From assembly GCF_019039255.1 (NCBI RefSeq), contig NZ_CP077062.1, forward strand, positions 1,116,001 to 1,180,000: a DNA stretch of 64,000 nucleotides. The letters are read 5' to 3'. The notes beneath the pieces are model-generated. The model ran no database searches. It had not been told where the DNA came from and saw only the letters and a program-made list of their open reading frames with translations. Made by a program: the position numbers and the translations under genes. Positions 55,534 through 63,275 of this stretch are shown here, in pieces; position 1 is the first letter of the stretch; the number at the start of each line of letters is the position of its first letter. Origin of the DNA: Nocardioides panacis (GTDB taxonomy: Bacteria; Actinomycetota; Actinomycetes; Propionibacteriales; Nocardioidaceae).

Positions 55534-55650
55534 GAGGACTCCCTCCCTGGGGCGCAGCGTGCAGCCCTCGGCGACACGGTAGCCCGCGGCGCCAGCCTTG
55601 GTAGGCTCCCCGTCGGTCGACATACGTACTTTGCGAGGGGATGGACCGAC

Positions 55651-55968
55651 ATGGGGGATACGGGGGAGCGGGACCGCGTGCAGCGTGGTTTCCCGCCCGT
55701 GGTCTACGCACCGACGACGACGGTGCCGGGTGAGGACCGGCCGCGGCTGGAGATGGTGGCCACCAACGACGGCCGGACGGCGTTGTTCGTCTACTCGGCG
55801 ATCGACCGGCTGCACGAGTTCTACCGCGCCGGCGCCCCGTGGGTGCTGCTGGGCGTCGAGGACCTGCAGCGGGCCCACGAGCAGGAGCCCTACCAGCTGC
55901 TCTTCCTGGACCAGCGTCCGCGCCCGGCCCAGGAGGAGACCGCCCACCGGGCCGGGGCGTCGTCGTGA
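55651..55968 (+). CDS. SAV_915 family protein (SseB-like)
   Basis: A 105-residue soluble protein. It shows the pattern of the SAV_915 family: [64 protein letters not shown]. This is a single SseB-N-like beta domain, common in Streptomyces and relatives next to WXG100-type genes. A chaperone or scaffold role in type VII-like secretion is an inference. It overlaps the next gene as GTGA. The gap to fhs (divergent, 117 bp) holds the promoters. Confidence 0.75.
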   Translation: MGDTGERDRVQRGFPPVVYAPTTTVPGEDRPRLEMVATNDGRTALFVYSAIDRLHEFYRAGAPWVLLGVEDLQRAHEQEPYQLLFLDQRPRPAQEETAHRAGASS

Positions 55969-56249
55969 GCGGCACCGAGGTCGACTTCGGCACCCTGGAG
56001 CGGATCCAGCGCACCCTGACCACGGCGTCCGGCGGCCTCGAGGACTGCGGCGGGGCCGCTCCCACGAGCGTCGACGGCGGCGACCTCTCCTCGCTGATCA
56101 CCTCGATGATCGCCAAGGTGACCGAGAGCGCGGGCGGCCTGTCCGAGGGGCTGAGCGCCGCCGGCGCGCAGGTGGCCGAGTCGTCCGCGTCGTACGCCGG
56201 CTCCGACGACCGGTCCGCCCAGGGCCTGGGCTCGCAGAGGGCCCGGTGA
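55965..56249 (+). CDS. Small EspC/WXG100-like protein, 94 residues
   Basis: A short helical protein rich in small residues ([20 protein letters not shown], then [19 protein letters not shown]). Size, helical heptads and context resemble the EspC-like or WXG100 substrates of type VII secretion, although no W-x-G is present. GTG 55965 overlaps the SAV_915 stop and the stop is five bases before the next start, so the three are one operon. Confidence 0.6.
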   Translation: MSGTEVDFGTLERIQRTLTTASGGLEDCGGAAPTSVDGGDLSSLITSMIAKVTESAGGLSEGLSAAGAQVAESSASYAGSDDRSAQGLGSQRAR

Positions 56250-56253
56250 CGCG

Positions 56254-57444
56254 ATGACCCTCGACACCGAGATCCCCGGCAGCCCGGGCTCGATCGAGTC
56301 CGCGGCGCACTGGCTGTCCGGCACGCTGGCGCCGTCCGTCTCGAAGGCGTCCGACGCGCTGAACTCCGCTCGCGGCGACGCCCAGTCGGACTGGGACGGC
56401 GAGGCCGGCAGTGCCTTCGCCTCGACGATGCGCGGCGCCTCGGCGAAGGCCGACGACCTGCACGGCGCCGCCACGGACGTCGCCCGCAGCCTGGACTCCT
56501 ACGCCGGCTCGTTGCGCGGCGCCCAGGACAAGATGGCCGACATCCGGGACGCCGCCTCGGCCGCCGGCCTGACCGTGCACGGCAAGGTGATCGAGAACCC
56601 GGGGCCGGGTCCGACCCGGCCGGGGCCGATGGCCCTCACCACGGACACCCCGCCGAGCGCGATCGACGCCCACGACGCTGCCGTGAAGGCCTACGAGGCG
56701 CACCAGGAGCTGGTCCGGGCCTGGAACAAGGCGGTCGCCGCCGCAGAGGCGGTGTGGACCGACCTGAAGGCCGGCGCCGACCGGCTCTCGGACAAGTACC
56801 GCGGCCTGTCCGGGCCGCAGTGGGTGCTGACGGCCGCGGACATCGCCGGCGGTCTGTCCGGGGCCGCGCTGGAGTACAACGCCAGCGCGCTGAAGCAGAC
56901 CTCGGCGACCTTCAAGGCCCAGGCGGTGCGCGACCTCGACCGGGCGCTGAAGACCGATCCCGGTGCGATCGGCAAGACCCGGTGGTACCAGGACCTCGAC
57001 CACGCGCGGGGCATGTCCACCTCGGCCGACGACCTGGCCAGGACGGCCAGCACCGTCGAGCGGTCCAGCAAGACGATGCCGCTCAAGCTGGGCGGCGCGC
57101 TCGCGGCGGCCGGCATCCTGTGGGACATCCACAGCGGCAAGGACCCGACCGAGGCGGTCGTCTCCGGTGCCGGCGGCTTCCTCGCCTCCATCGGGGCGGG
57201 TGCCGCGACCGGCGCGATCATCGGCTCGTTCGTGCCGATCCCGGGGGTGGGCACCGCGGCGGGCGCGATCATCGGCGCCGGGGTGGGTATCTTCACCTCG
57301 GGTGCCATCGACTCGCTGTTCGAGAACGGCCCGGACGTGGGCCAGGCGGCCGCCGCCGGCTGGGACGCGGTGGAGGACACCGGCGGTGCCATCGTGGACG
57401 GCGTCGGCGCGGTGGGCGGCGCGATCGGCGGGCTGTTCGACTAG
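56254..57444 (+). CDS. Type VII secretion effector-like protein with WXG domain and glycine-zipper C-terminus
   Basis: A 396-residue protein in three parts. Residues 1-110: helical WXG100-like domain with the turn SDWDGEAGSAF. Residues 140-270: long helices (HDAAVKAYEAHQELVRAWNK, LSDKYRGLSGPQWVL). Residues 300-360: glycine-zipper hydrophobic stretch (GAGAATGAIIGSFVPIPG, GTAAGAIIGAGVGIFTSGAI), which could insert in membranes. No enzymatic toxin domain is recognised. The layout suits a secreted effector that acts on membranes, but this is an inference; a structural secreted protein is equally possible. The following membrane protein might be its immunity or anchoring partner. Confidence 0.6.
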   Translation: MTLDTEIPGSPGSIESAAHWLSGTLAPSVSKASDALNSARGDAQSDWDGEAGSAFASTMRGASAKADDLHGAATDVARSLDSYAGSLRGAQDKMADIRDAASAAGLTVHGKVIENPGPGPTRPGPMALTTDTPPSAIDAHDAAVKAYEAHQELVRAWNKAVAAAEAVWTDLKAGADRLSDKYRGLSGPQWVLTAADIAGGLSGAALEYNASALKQTSATFKAQAVRDLDRALKTDPGAIGKTRWYQDLDHARGMSTSADDLARTASTVERSSKTMPLKLGGALAAAGILWDIHSGKDPTEAVVSGAGGFLASIGAGAATGAIIGSFVPIPGVGTAAGAIIGAGVGIFTSGAIDSLFENGPDVGQAAAAGWDAVEDTGGAIVDGVGAVGGAIGGLFD

Positions 57445-57470
57445 TCCGGCTGACCGACCCGCGGGGGCCG

Positions 57471-57530
57471 GCGACCAGCAGTGACCAGTAGCGACAGGCA
57501 GTGACCAGCGGCGACCGGCAGCGACAGGAG
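57471..57530. repeat. 10-bp tandem repeats before the membrane protein gene
   Basis: Six imperfect units of 10 bp on the pattern GYGACCAGYA (GCGACCAGCA, GTGACCAGTA, and so on) fill the gap before GTG 57538. The last unit, with ACAGGAG, supplies the ribosome site. Changes in copy number would alter spacing from any upstream promoter. Confidence 0.75.
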
Positions 57531-57537
57531 TGACCAG

Positions 57538-58338
57538 GTGAGCGAGCAGCACGCGACGTCAGCGACGACCGGCCGACGGAGCACCGGGACCCTCGCCCTG
57601 TACGTCGTGGGCCAGCTGCTCGTCGTGGCGGTGGGCGGATCGATCGTGGGCTCCGCGCTCGGTGACGGCAGCGGCTACGGCGTGGTCTTCGGGGCGTTCC
57701 TGCTCGGCATCGGGCTGGTGTCGCTGCTGGCCACCCTGCTCGAGCTGGCGCACGGCCGCTCCGCCCACGGTGCCGTCACCGGCACCGCCCCGGACGGGTC
57801 CCCGGCCACGGTGCTGCCGCGGGCCGGCTGGGTCCCCGCGATCAGCGCCGGCTTCCTCGCGGTGATCGCGGGCTGCCTGGTCGCGGGCGCGCTGGTGGGC
57901 CTCGGCCGCGGCGACACCGGGCTCGGCGTCCTCCTGCTGGTGCTCGGCGTGGGCTTCCTGGCGCTGCTCGTGCCGGTGCTGCTCGGCCGGACCCGCGCCG
58001 GTGGCGTCTACCTCACCGCGCAGGGCGTGACGTCGGTCAAGGACGGCGCCTGGTGGCGGGTGTCGTGGGACGACGTCGCGGGCGTCGTACCCGACGAGCC
58101 GCTGGCTGTGGTGCTGCGCGACGGCGCCCGTCCCGAGCGGGGCCGGACCGCGCCGCCCGGGTGGCGGGCCGAGGTCAAGGCGCCGGAGGGCGTGCTGGCG
58201 GTGCAGACGCGCTACCTCAGCGAGGACGCCGCGACGCTGGCCTTCCTGCTGCTGGCCTACCGCGACCGCCCGGACCTGCGGGCCGGGCTCGGCACGCAGG
58301 CCTCCCTGGACTGGGAGATCCTGCGCGCCGGCTCGTGA
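57538..58338 (+). CDS. Four-helix membrane protein with C-terminal PH-like domain
   Basis: A 266-residue membrane protein: helices at about 17-40 and 47-70, then 100-122 and 127-150 (LGVLLLVLGVGFLALLVPVLL), followed by a cytosolic domain of about 110 residues (GVYLTAQGVTSVKDGAWWRVSWDDVAGV) of the bacterial PH-like type. Function unknown. It is the last gene of the WXG cluster; an immunity or assembly role is speculative. GTG 57538 has AGGAG in the repeat just upstream. Confidence 0.65.
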   Translation: MSEQHATSATTGRRSTGTLALYVVGQLLVVAVGGSIVGSALGDGSGYGVVFGAFLLGIGLVSLLATLLELAHGRSAHGAVTGTAPDGSPATVLPRAGWVPAISAGFLAVIAGCLVAGALVGLGRGDTGLGVLLLVLGVGFLALLVPVLLGRTRAGGVYLTAQGVTSVKDGAWWRVSWDDVAGVVPDEPLAVVLRDGARPERGRTAPPGWRAEVKAPEGVLAVQTRYLSEDAATLAFLLLAYRDRPDLRAGLGTQASLDWEILRAGS

Positions 58339-58345
58339 CGTCGGG

Positions 58346-58799
58346 TCAGCGCACCCGGCCGTAGGAGACCGCGTTCGTCCAGAGGTGCTCGCGCTTCACG
58401 CGCTGCCCCGGACGGGGGGGAGTGCCACACGCTGTTGTGGCCCGCGTAGATGCCCACGTGGTAGACGTGCCCGCCGGACGAGAAGAACACCAGGTCGCCG
58501 CGGTGCCGCGCGGCGCGGCCGACGTGGCGCACGGCGCCGGACTGGGCGGCCGCGGTGCGCGGCAGGTGGCGGCCCATCCGGGAGAACACCCACTTGGTGA
58601 AGCCGGAGCAGTCGAAGGCGCGGGGGCCGTCGGCGCCGTACACGTAGGGGGTGCCGGCCTTGGACGCGGCCACGTGGACCACGCGGTCGCGGGCCTGGTG
58701 CGACATGGCTTCGGCCGGGTGGGCCAGGGCGGTGGATCCGGCCACGGCGCCCAGGACGATCAGGGCGCGGGCAAGGGAACGACGCAGAGTCGTGGACAT
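58346..58799 (-). CDS. Secreted NlpC/P60 peptidoglycan hydrolase (end corrected)
   Basis: About 150 residues after removing one G from the G7 run at 58414-58420. Signal peptide LRRSLARALIVLGAVAGSTA with cleavage near HPAEA; then one NlpC/P60 domain: GTPYVYGADGPRAFDCSGFT (catalytic Cys), RHRGDLVFFSSGGHVYHVGIY (catalytic His) and the corrected end HSPRPGQRVKREHLW. This small endopeptidase cuts stem peptides in the cell wall. As written, the frame loses the conserved C-terminus and runs to 58257. AAGGG lies before ATG 58799, and a c-di-AMP riboswitch occupies the leader, which links wall cleavage to c-di-AMP level. Confidence 0.9.
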
Positions 58800-58809
58800 G
58801 ATGGAACCC

Positions 58810-58920
58810 TTCGGCGACGCCTGCGAACGATGACCTGTCGGATTCGGGACCGAAGAGCTTGCCCGGCCACCTGGTGCGGTGGCTTCACCCCAAGACGCGA
58901 CCCGTGACCGGGTCGCGCCG
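58810..58920 (-). ncRNA. Cyclic di-AMP riboswitch (ydaO/yuaA class)
   Basis: The leader of the NlpC/P60 gene, read on the minus strand, has in order: a 9-bp GC hairpin (58896-58917), GGGGTGAAGCCACC, GGTGGCCGGGCAAG, the conserved CCCGAATCCGACAGGTCAT and CGCAGGCG, the pattern of the ydaO-yuaA class that binds c-di-AMP. In actinobacteria this class sits ahead of cell-wall hydrolase genes and turns them off when c-di-AMP is high. The rest of the 325-bp gap, up to 59124, shows no gene. Confidence 0.85.
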
Positions 58921-59124
58921 CCGTGCTGGGTCGTCCGTGCCCCACCAGAAATGCGATGTGTCGCGCGTGTCGTCCGGCGCCCTGGTGGGACCTCGGCGTG
59001 GGCCGGACCGCCCCACCGTCTCCCGGTGAGGACTTTGGAACCCCGCACACGTGATGACGTGGCCCCCGCGGAGTGGAAGACGCCGAAGACCGTAACCCGA
59101 AAGGGGCAACGAACGCGAAACGGC

Positions 59125-61668
59125 CTAGTCCGCCCCGATGGCGGTCAAGACGTCGAGGCGGGCCGCCCGCCGCGCGGGGAGCACCGCGGCGAGCACGCCG
59201 GCGACCGCCGCGAGCGCGACGAAGATCACCAGCTGGAGCCAGGGGATCGACAGGACGTCGATGCCCTGGTCGGCGATCGCGCGCTGCAGCGCCACCCCGA
59301 ACACCAGGCCCATCGTGACGCCCAGCACGGCCCCGAGCACCGAGACGACCACGGCCTCGAGCCGGACCATCAGCCGCAGCTGGCGACGGGACAGGCCGAC
59401 CGCGCGGAGCAGGCCGACCTCGCGGGTCCGTTCGATCACCGAGAGCGCGAGGGTGTTGATGATGCCGAGCACCGCGATGACCACGGCCAGTCCGAGCAGG
59501 GCGTAGATGAAGGCCAGGAACAGGTTGACCTGCTGGCGCTGCTCCTCGGCGTACTGGCCGGGGTCCTTGACCGTCACGGTGGGGAGGCCCGCGGTGATCT
59601 TGTCGACCTGACGACGTACGGCGTCGGCGTCGGCCGAGTCGTCCTTGGTGACGAACAGCAGCGAGTCCAGCGGCTTGAGGCCGCCCTTCACGAAGGTGTC
59701 GGGGGTGACGATGTAGCTCGTCGGCAGCACCCCGGACGCACCGAACGTGGCCACCACCTTCAGCCGCACCGTCGCGGCCTGGAACTTCACGGGGACGACG
59801 TCGCCGAGCCGGATGCCGCGTCTCTGGGCGGACTGCTCGTTGACCGCCAGGGTGCCGGGACGCAGGGCGAGCATCGAGCCCTGCTCGACCGGCAGCGCGA
59901 GCGCGAGGCCCAGCGACCGGGCGTCGATCGCCCCGACGAACGCGCGGTCGCCCTTGATCTCGGCGCCGGCGGTGCGGAACTCCGCGACGTCGCGCACGCC
60001 GTCGACACGGCGGATCTGGCGCGCGACGCTGGTGGAGAACGGCGTGCCGACGACGTTGGAGACCACGAACTGTGACGTCAGCGTGCGCTTCACGGCGGCG
60101 TCCGTGCTGGCGGTGGCGGACTGCCCGAGGATCGACATGAGGGCCACGAGGGTCAGCCCGATCATCAGCGCGCTGGCCGTGGCCGCCGTACGCCGGGGGT
60201 TGCGCAGCGAGTTCTGCGCCGCCAGGGTGCCGACGGTGCCGAACGCCCGGCGGTAGACGAGCTCGAACAGCCGGGTCAGCGGGCGCCCCACCCAGGGGCT
60301 GAGCAGGGAGACGCCGACCAGGATCGCGAGCATCCCGCCGCCGATCAGGCTGAGGCCCAGGTTGCCGCTCCTCGAGAAGCCGGCCACCATGCCGCCCACG
60401 CCGACCAGCACCAGCAGGAAGCCGACCAGCACCCGGCGGCGCAGCGACGCCTCCGGCAGGGCCACGTCGTCGCGCAGCGCCGCGACCGGCGGGATCGAGG
60501 AGGCGCGCCGGGCCGGCAGGTACGCCGCCAGCATCGTGACCAGCACGCCGACGCCGTACGACGCCACGACCGTGCGCAGGTTGACCGGGAAGGTGGCGCG
60601 GCTGAGGTCGAAGCCGACCGCGCCGAACAGCAGCTGCAGCCCGCGCGCGAGGAGGTACCCCGCGCCCAGCCCGAGGGTCGAGCCGAACAGCCCGACCACC
60701 AGCGCCTCGGTGAGGACCGAGACGTTCACCTGCCGGCGTGACGCGCCCAGCGCCCGGAGCAGCGCGAGGTCGCGGCTGCGCTGGGCGACCAGGATCGAGA
60801 AGGTGTTGATGATCAGGTAGATCCCGACCACGAGCGCGACCCCGGCGAAGACCAGCAGGAAGGTGTTCAGGAAGCCCAGGATCGTGTCGAGCGTGGCCTT
60901 GTTCTTCTTCACGACCGCGTCCCCGGTGCGCGCCACCACGTCGGGGGGCAGCACCCTCTGGGCGGCCGCCGCGAGCTGCGTCTGGGTCACGCCGGGTGCG
61001 GCGGTGAGCGACACGGCCGAGTAGACGTCCCTGCCGCCGAGGAACAGGTCCTGCATCGCACCAACGTCGAACAGCGTCAGCGTCGCGCCGTTGAGGCCGC
61101 CGGAGCCGAACTCCACGAGGCCGACGACCTCGGCCTCCAGGGTCGGCGGGTCGCCCGGCGTCACGAGCGTCACGGTGTCCCCGACGCCGTACCCGGCCTT
61201 GCGCGCGGTGTCGACGTCGAGCGCCACCTGGCCGGCCTTCGAGGGGAGCGCGCCGCTGCTCAGCGTGATGATCGGCCTGCCGGCCAGGTTGGTCGCCCCG
61301 GAGTAGTTGAACGCCAGGCCGGGCGGGCCGTTGCCGCCGACGACCTTCTTGTTCCGGCCGATCACGTAGACCGACTCCAGCTGCACGCTCGGGTGCACGG
61401 ACCCCACCTCGGGCAGCTGGTCGAGCCGGTCGACGACCGAGACCGGCAGCGTGCGGGCGTCCTGCTCCGAGCCGAAGTCACCGGCGCCCTTGAAGGCCAC
61501 CTCGACGTCCGCGGTCGAGCCCTCGATGATCCCGTCGAAGGCGTCGCCCATCGCGTCGGTGAAGATGAACGACCCCGCGACGAACGCGACGCCCAGCACC
61601 ACCGCGGTCGCACTGAGGGCCAGGCGGACCTTGCGCGCGACCAGGTTCCGCCACGTCATCTTCAGCAT
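59125..61668 (-). CDS. FtsX-type ABC transporter permease, two FtsX domains
   Basis: An 847-residue permease of the MacB/FtsX class. N-terminal helix (LALSATAVVLGVAFVAGSFI), an extracellular MacB-type core domain (about 40-240), three helices of FtsX domain 1 (about 250-400, with VAQRSRDLALLRALGASRRQ), a middle helix pair, a second extracellular domain, and FtsX domain 2 at the end (SVIERTREVGLLRAVGLSRRQ, then two helices). Such permeases normally need an ATPase encoded beside them. None is present on either side here, so a distant one must serve or the gene has been separated from it. Substrate unknown; lipoprotein or drug export are typical. Confidence 0.88.
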   Translation of the reverse strand: MLKMTWRNLVARKVRLALSATAVVLGVAFVAGSFIFTDAMGDAFDGIIEGSTADVEVAFKGAGDFGSEQDARTLPVSVVDRLDQLPEVGSVHPSVQLESVYVIGRNKKVVGGNGPPGLAFNYSGATNLAGRPIITLSSGALPSKAGQVALDVDTARKAGYGVGDTVTLVTPGDPPTLEAEVVGLVEFGSGGLNGATLTLFDVGAMQDLFLGGRDVYSAVSLTAAPGVTQTQLAAAAQRVLPPDVVARTGDAVVKKNKATLDTILGFLNTFLLVFAGVALVVGIYLIINTFSILVAQRSRDLALLRALGASRRQVNVSVLTEALVVGLFGSTLGLGAGYLLARGLQLLFGAVGFDLSRATFPVNLRTVVASYGVGVLVTMLAAYLPARRASSIPPVAALRDDVALPEASLRRRVLVGFLLVLVGVGGMVAGFSRSGNLGLSLIGGGMLAILVGVSLLSPWVGRPLTRLFELVYRRAFGTVGTLAAQNSLRNPRRTAATASALMIGLTLVALMSILGQSATASTDAAVKRTLTSQFVVSNVVGTPFSTSVARQIRRVDGVRDVAEFRTAGAEIKGDRAFVGAIDARSLGLALALPVEQGSMLALRPGTLAVNEQSAQRRGIRLGDVVPVKFQAATVRLKVVATFGASGVLPTSYIVTPDTFVKGGLKPLDSLLFVTKDDSADADAVRRQVDKITAGLPTVTVKDPGQYAEEQRQQVNLFLAFIYALLGLAVVIAVLGIINTLALSVIERTREVGLLRAVGLSRRQLRLMVRLEAVVVSVLGAVLGVTMGLVFGVALQRAIADQGIDVLSIPWLQLVIFVALAAVAGVLAAVLPARRAARLDVLTAIGAD

Positions 61669-61762
61669 CCGCGCGCTCCTCCTGGGACTCCTGCGCCGAG
61701 TCTGCCCTACCGGTGCGCGTCCCGGTCGCGGCTCTGTCGGTGGGTCTGGTTACGGTCCGGGC

Positions 61763-62431
61763 ATGGACCTGGGCGACGCCTACCGGATGGGCACCGAGCT
61801 GCTGCAGCGCCACGGCCTCGACGGCTGGACGCTGGCCTTCGACGGCGCCAAGCGACGCGCCGGCATCTGCCGGTACGACGTCCGGGTGATCGGGCTCTCG
61901 GCGCCGCTCACCCGGCTGCACGCGCCCGAGGAGGTGCGCGAGACCGTCCTGCACGAGGTCGCGCACGCGCTCGCCGGACCGCGGCACGGCCACGACGCGG
62001 TGTGGGTCTCCCAGTGCCGCGCGATCGGTGGCAACGGCCGCCGCTGCATCCCGTCCGACGCCCCGACGGTGACCGCTCCCTGGCTGGGCGTCTGCCCGGC
62101 CGGGCACACCACCGAGCGGCACCGGCGCCCCGAGCGCGTGCAGTCCTGCGCGCGGTGCAGCCGCACGTTCTCCGCCGACCACCTGCTCAAGTGGACGCTG
62201 CACGGGCGGCCCGCCGTGATGCACCCGAACTACCTCCACGAGCTCGAGGGGCTGCGTGCCGGCCGGCGGATGCGGCTGGCCGGCGTCGGGCAGCCGGTGC
62301 GGCTGCTGGTCCCCGGGCCGCTGCACGGCCGCGTCGGGCGGGTGGTCAAGCGCGGCCGCACCAGCTACCACGTGCAGCTGCCCGAGGGCCGGCTCCGGGT
62401 CCTGTTCGCCGCCGCCGACCCCCTGGCCTGA
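61763..62431 (+). CDS. SprT-like zinc metallopeptidase family protein
   Basis: A 222-residue SprT-domain protein. Seen: the zinc-protease helix VLHEVAHALAGPRHGHD (HExxH with a third histidine), then a C-terminal zinc ribbon (VCPAGHTTERH, SCARCSRTF) and a small beta domain (GRVGRVVKRGRTSYHVQLPEG). Related to the protease domain of Spartan, which cleaves DNA-protein crosslinks; the bacterial role is not established. ATG 61763 has no ribosome site; TACGGT six bases upstream suggests a leaderless mRNA. Confidence 0.8.
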   Translation: MDLGDAYRMGTELLQRHGLDGWTLAFDGAKRRAGICRYDVRVIGLSAPLTRLHAPEEVRETVLHEVAHALAGPRHGHDAVWVSQCRAIGGNGRRCIPSDAPTVTAPWLGVCPAGHTTERHRRPERVQSCARCSRTFSADHLLKWTLHGRPAVMHPNYLHELEGLRAGRRMRLAGVGQPVRLLVPGPLHGRVGRVVKRGRTSYHVQLPEGRLRVLFAAADPLA

Positions 62432-62438
62432 CCGCGCT

Positions 62439-62502
62439 GACCCGGCGACGGTGGCGGCGCAGCAGGCGCCGACCCGGCGACAGTGGCGGCGCGGCGGGCG
62501 TG
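62439..62502. repeat. 32-bp tandem repeat pair (type A relative)
   Basis: Two 32-bp units beginning GACCCGGCGACGGTGGCGGC (62439, 62471). They share the frame GACCCGGCG-N6-GGCGGCG and the period with the array at 39800. The rest of the 304-bp gap up to 62735 holds no gene that I can see; a TAGCGT at 62636 may be a -10 element. Confidence 0.8.
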
Positions 62503-62735
62503 CCTGTGTCGACGACACCACCGGCTCAAGACCTTCGACGGCTGGACCTACCGGCGGCGGACGGCTCGTGCCGTTGGCGGGGAAAGGCCCTGTTCACGCC
62601 GGCTTGTGGACCTGTCCGGCCCCCGCGACCGGGTCTAGCGTGGAGCCAGTGCTCCGGCGGAGCCGCCGCCGGTGTGCGAGGGGGCCGAGGCCGGGCGCGG
62701 AAGGCCGCGCGCCCGTGGACGTCCGGGAGAGTGAG

Positions 62736-63230
62736 ATGCGCAGCAGAGCCCTACTCGCCAGCACCGCGGTGGTCGTCGTCACCGCGGCCGGGGTCACCGT
62801 CGGTGCGGCCCAGGCCCAGCCCGACTCACCCGCCGCACGGACGCAGGCCGGCCGGGCGGCCTCGCAGATCGTCGTCGTCGAGCGTGCCGTCAGCGACACG
62901 GTGGTCGACCAGGGGCCGACGGGCGACAGCCTCGGCGACCTGCTGGCCTTCGGCAACCCGGTGTACGACCGGACCAACACCCACCAGGTGGGCCGGGACC
63001 AGGGGTCCTGTGTCCGCACGGTCGTCGGCAAGGCCTGGGAGTGCTCCTACACGACCAGCCTCGCCAAGGGGGCGCTGGTCGTCGAGGGGCCGTTCTACGA
63101 CACCCGGGACTCGGTGCTCGCGATCACCGGCGGGACCGGGAGCTACTCCCGCGCCCGCGGCGTGCTGCACCTGCACGCACGCAACGCGAAGGGCACCGCG
63201 TTCACCTTCCGGTTCGTCGTCCAGCGCTGA
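62736..63230 (+). CDS. Secreted dirigent/allene-oxide-cyclase-like barrel protein
   Basis: A 164-residue exported protein. Signal peptide LLASTAVVVVTAAGVTVGAA with cleavage near AQAQP (about 28); then an eight-stranded-barrel pattern: GDLLAFGNPVYDRTNTHQVG, GSCVRTVVGKAWECSYT, GPFYDTRDSVLAITGGTGSY, ARGVLHLHARN, TAFTFRFVVQ. This matches the allene-oxide-cyclase-barrel-like proteins of actinobacteria, related to plant dirigent proteins. A role in guiding oxidative coupling is only a family-level guess. ATG 62736 has GGGAGAG upstream; the frame is open further upstream from GTG 62649 but would bury the signal peptide. Confidence 0.82.
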   Translation: MRSRALLASTAVVVVTAAGVTVGAAQAQPDSPAARTQAGRAASQIVVVERAVSDTVVDQGPTGDSLGDLLAFGNPVYDRTNTHQVGRDQGSCVRTVVGKAWECSYTTSLAKGALVVEGPFYDTRDSVLAITGGTGSYSRARGVLHLHARNAKGTAFTFRFVVQR

Positions 63231-63275
63231 GACGCGTCCGCGACGTGCCCGGGACGCGCTGGCTAGCATCGTCGC

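Noticed and set aside
62649-62735. N-terminal extension of the dirigent-like protein from GTG 62649
   Set aside because: It would hide the signal peptide behind 29 arginine-rich residues, whereas ATG 62736 has a good ribosome site.
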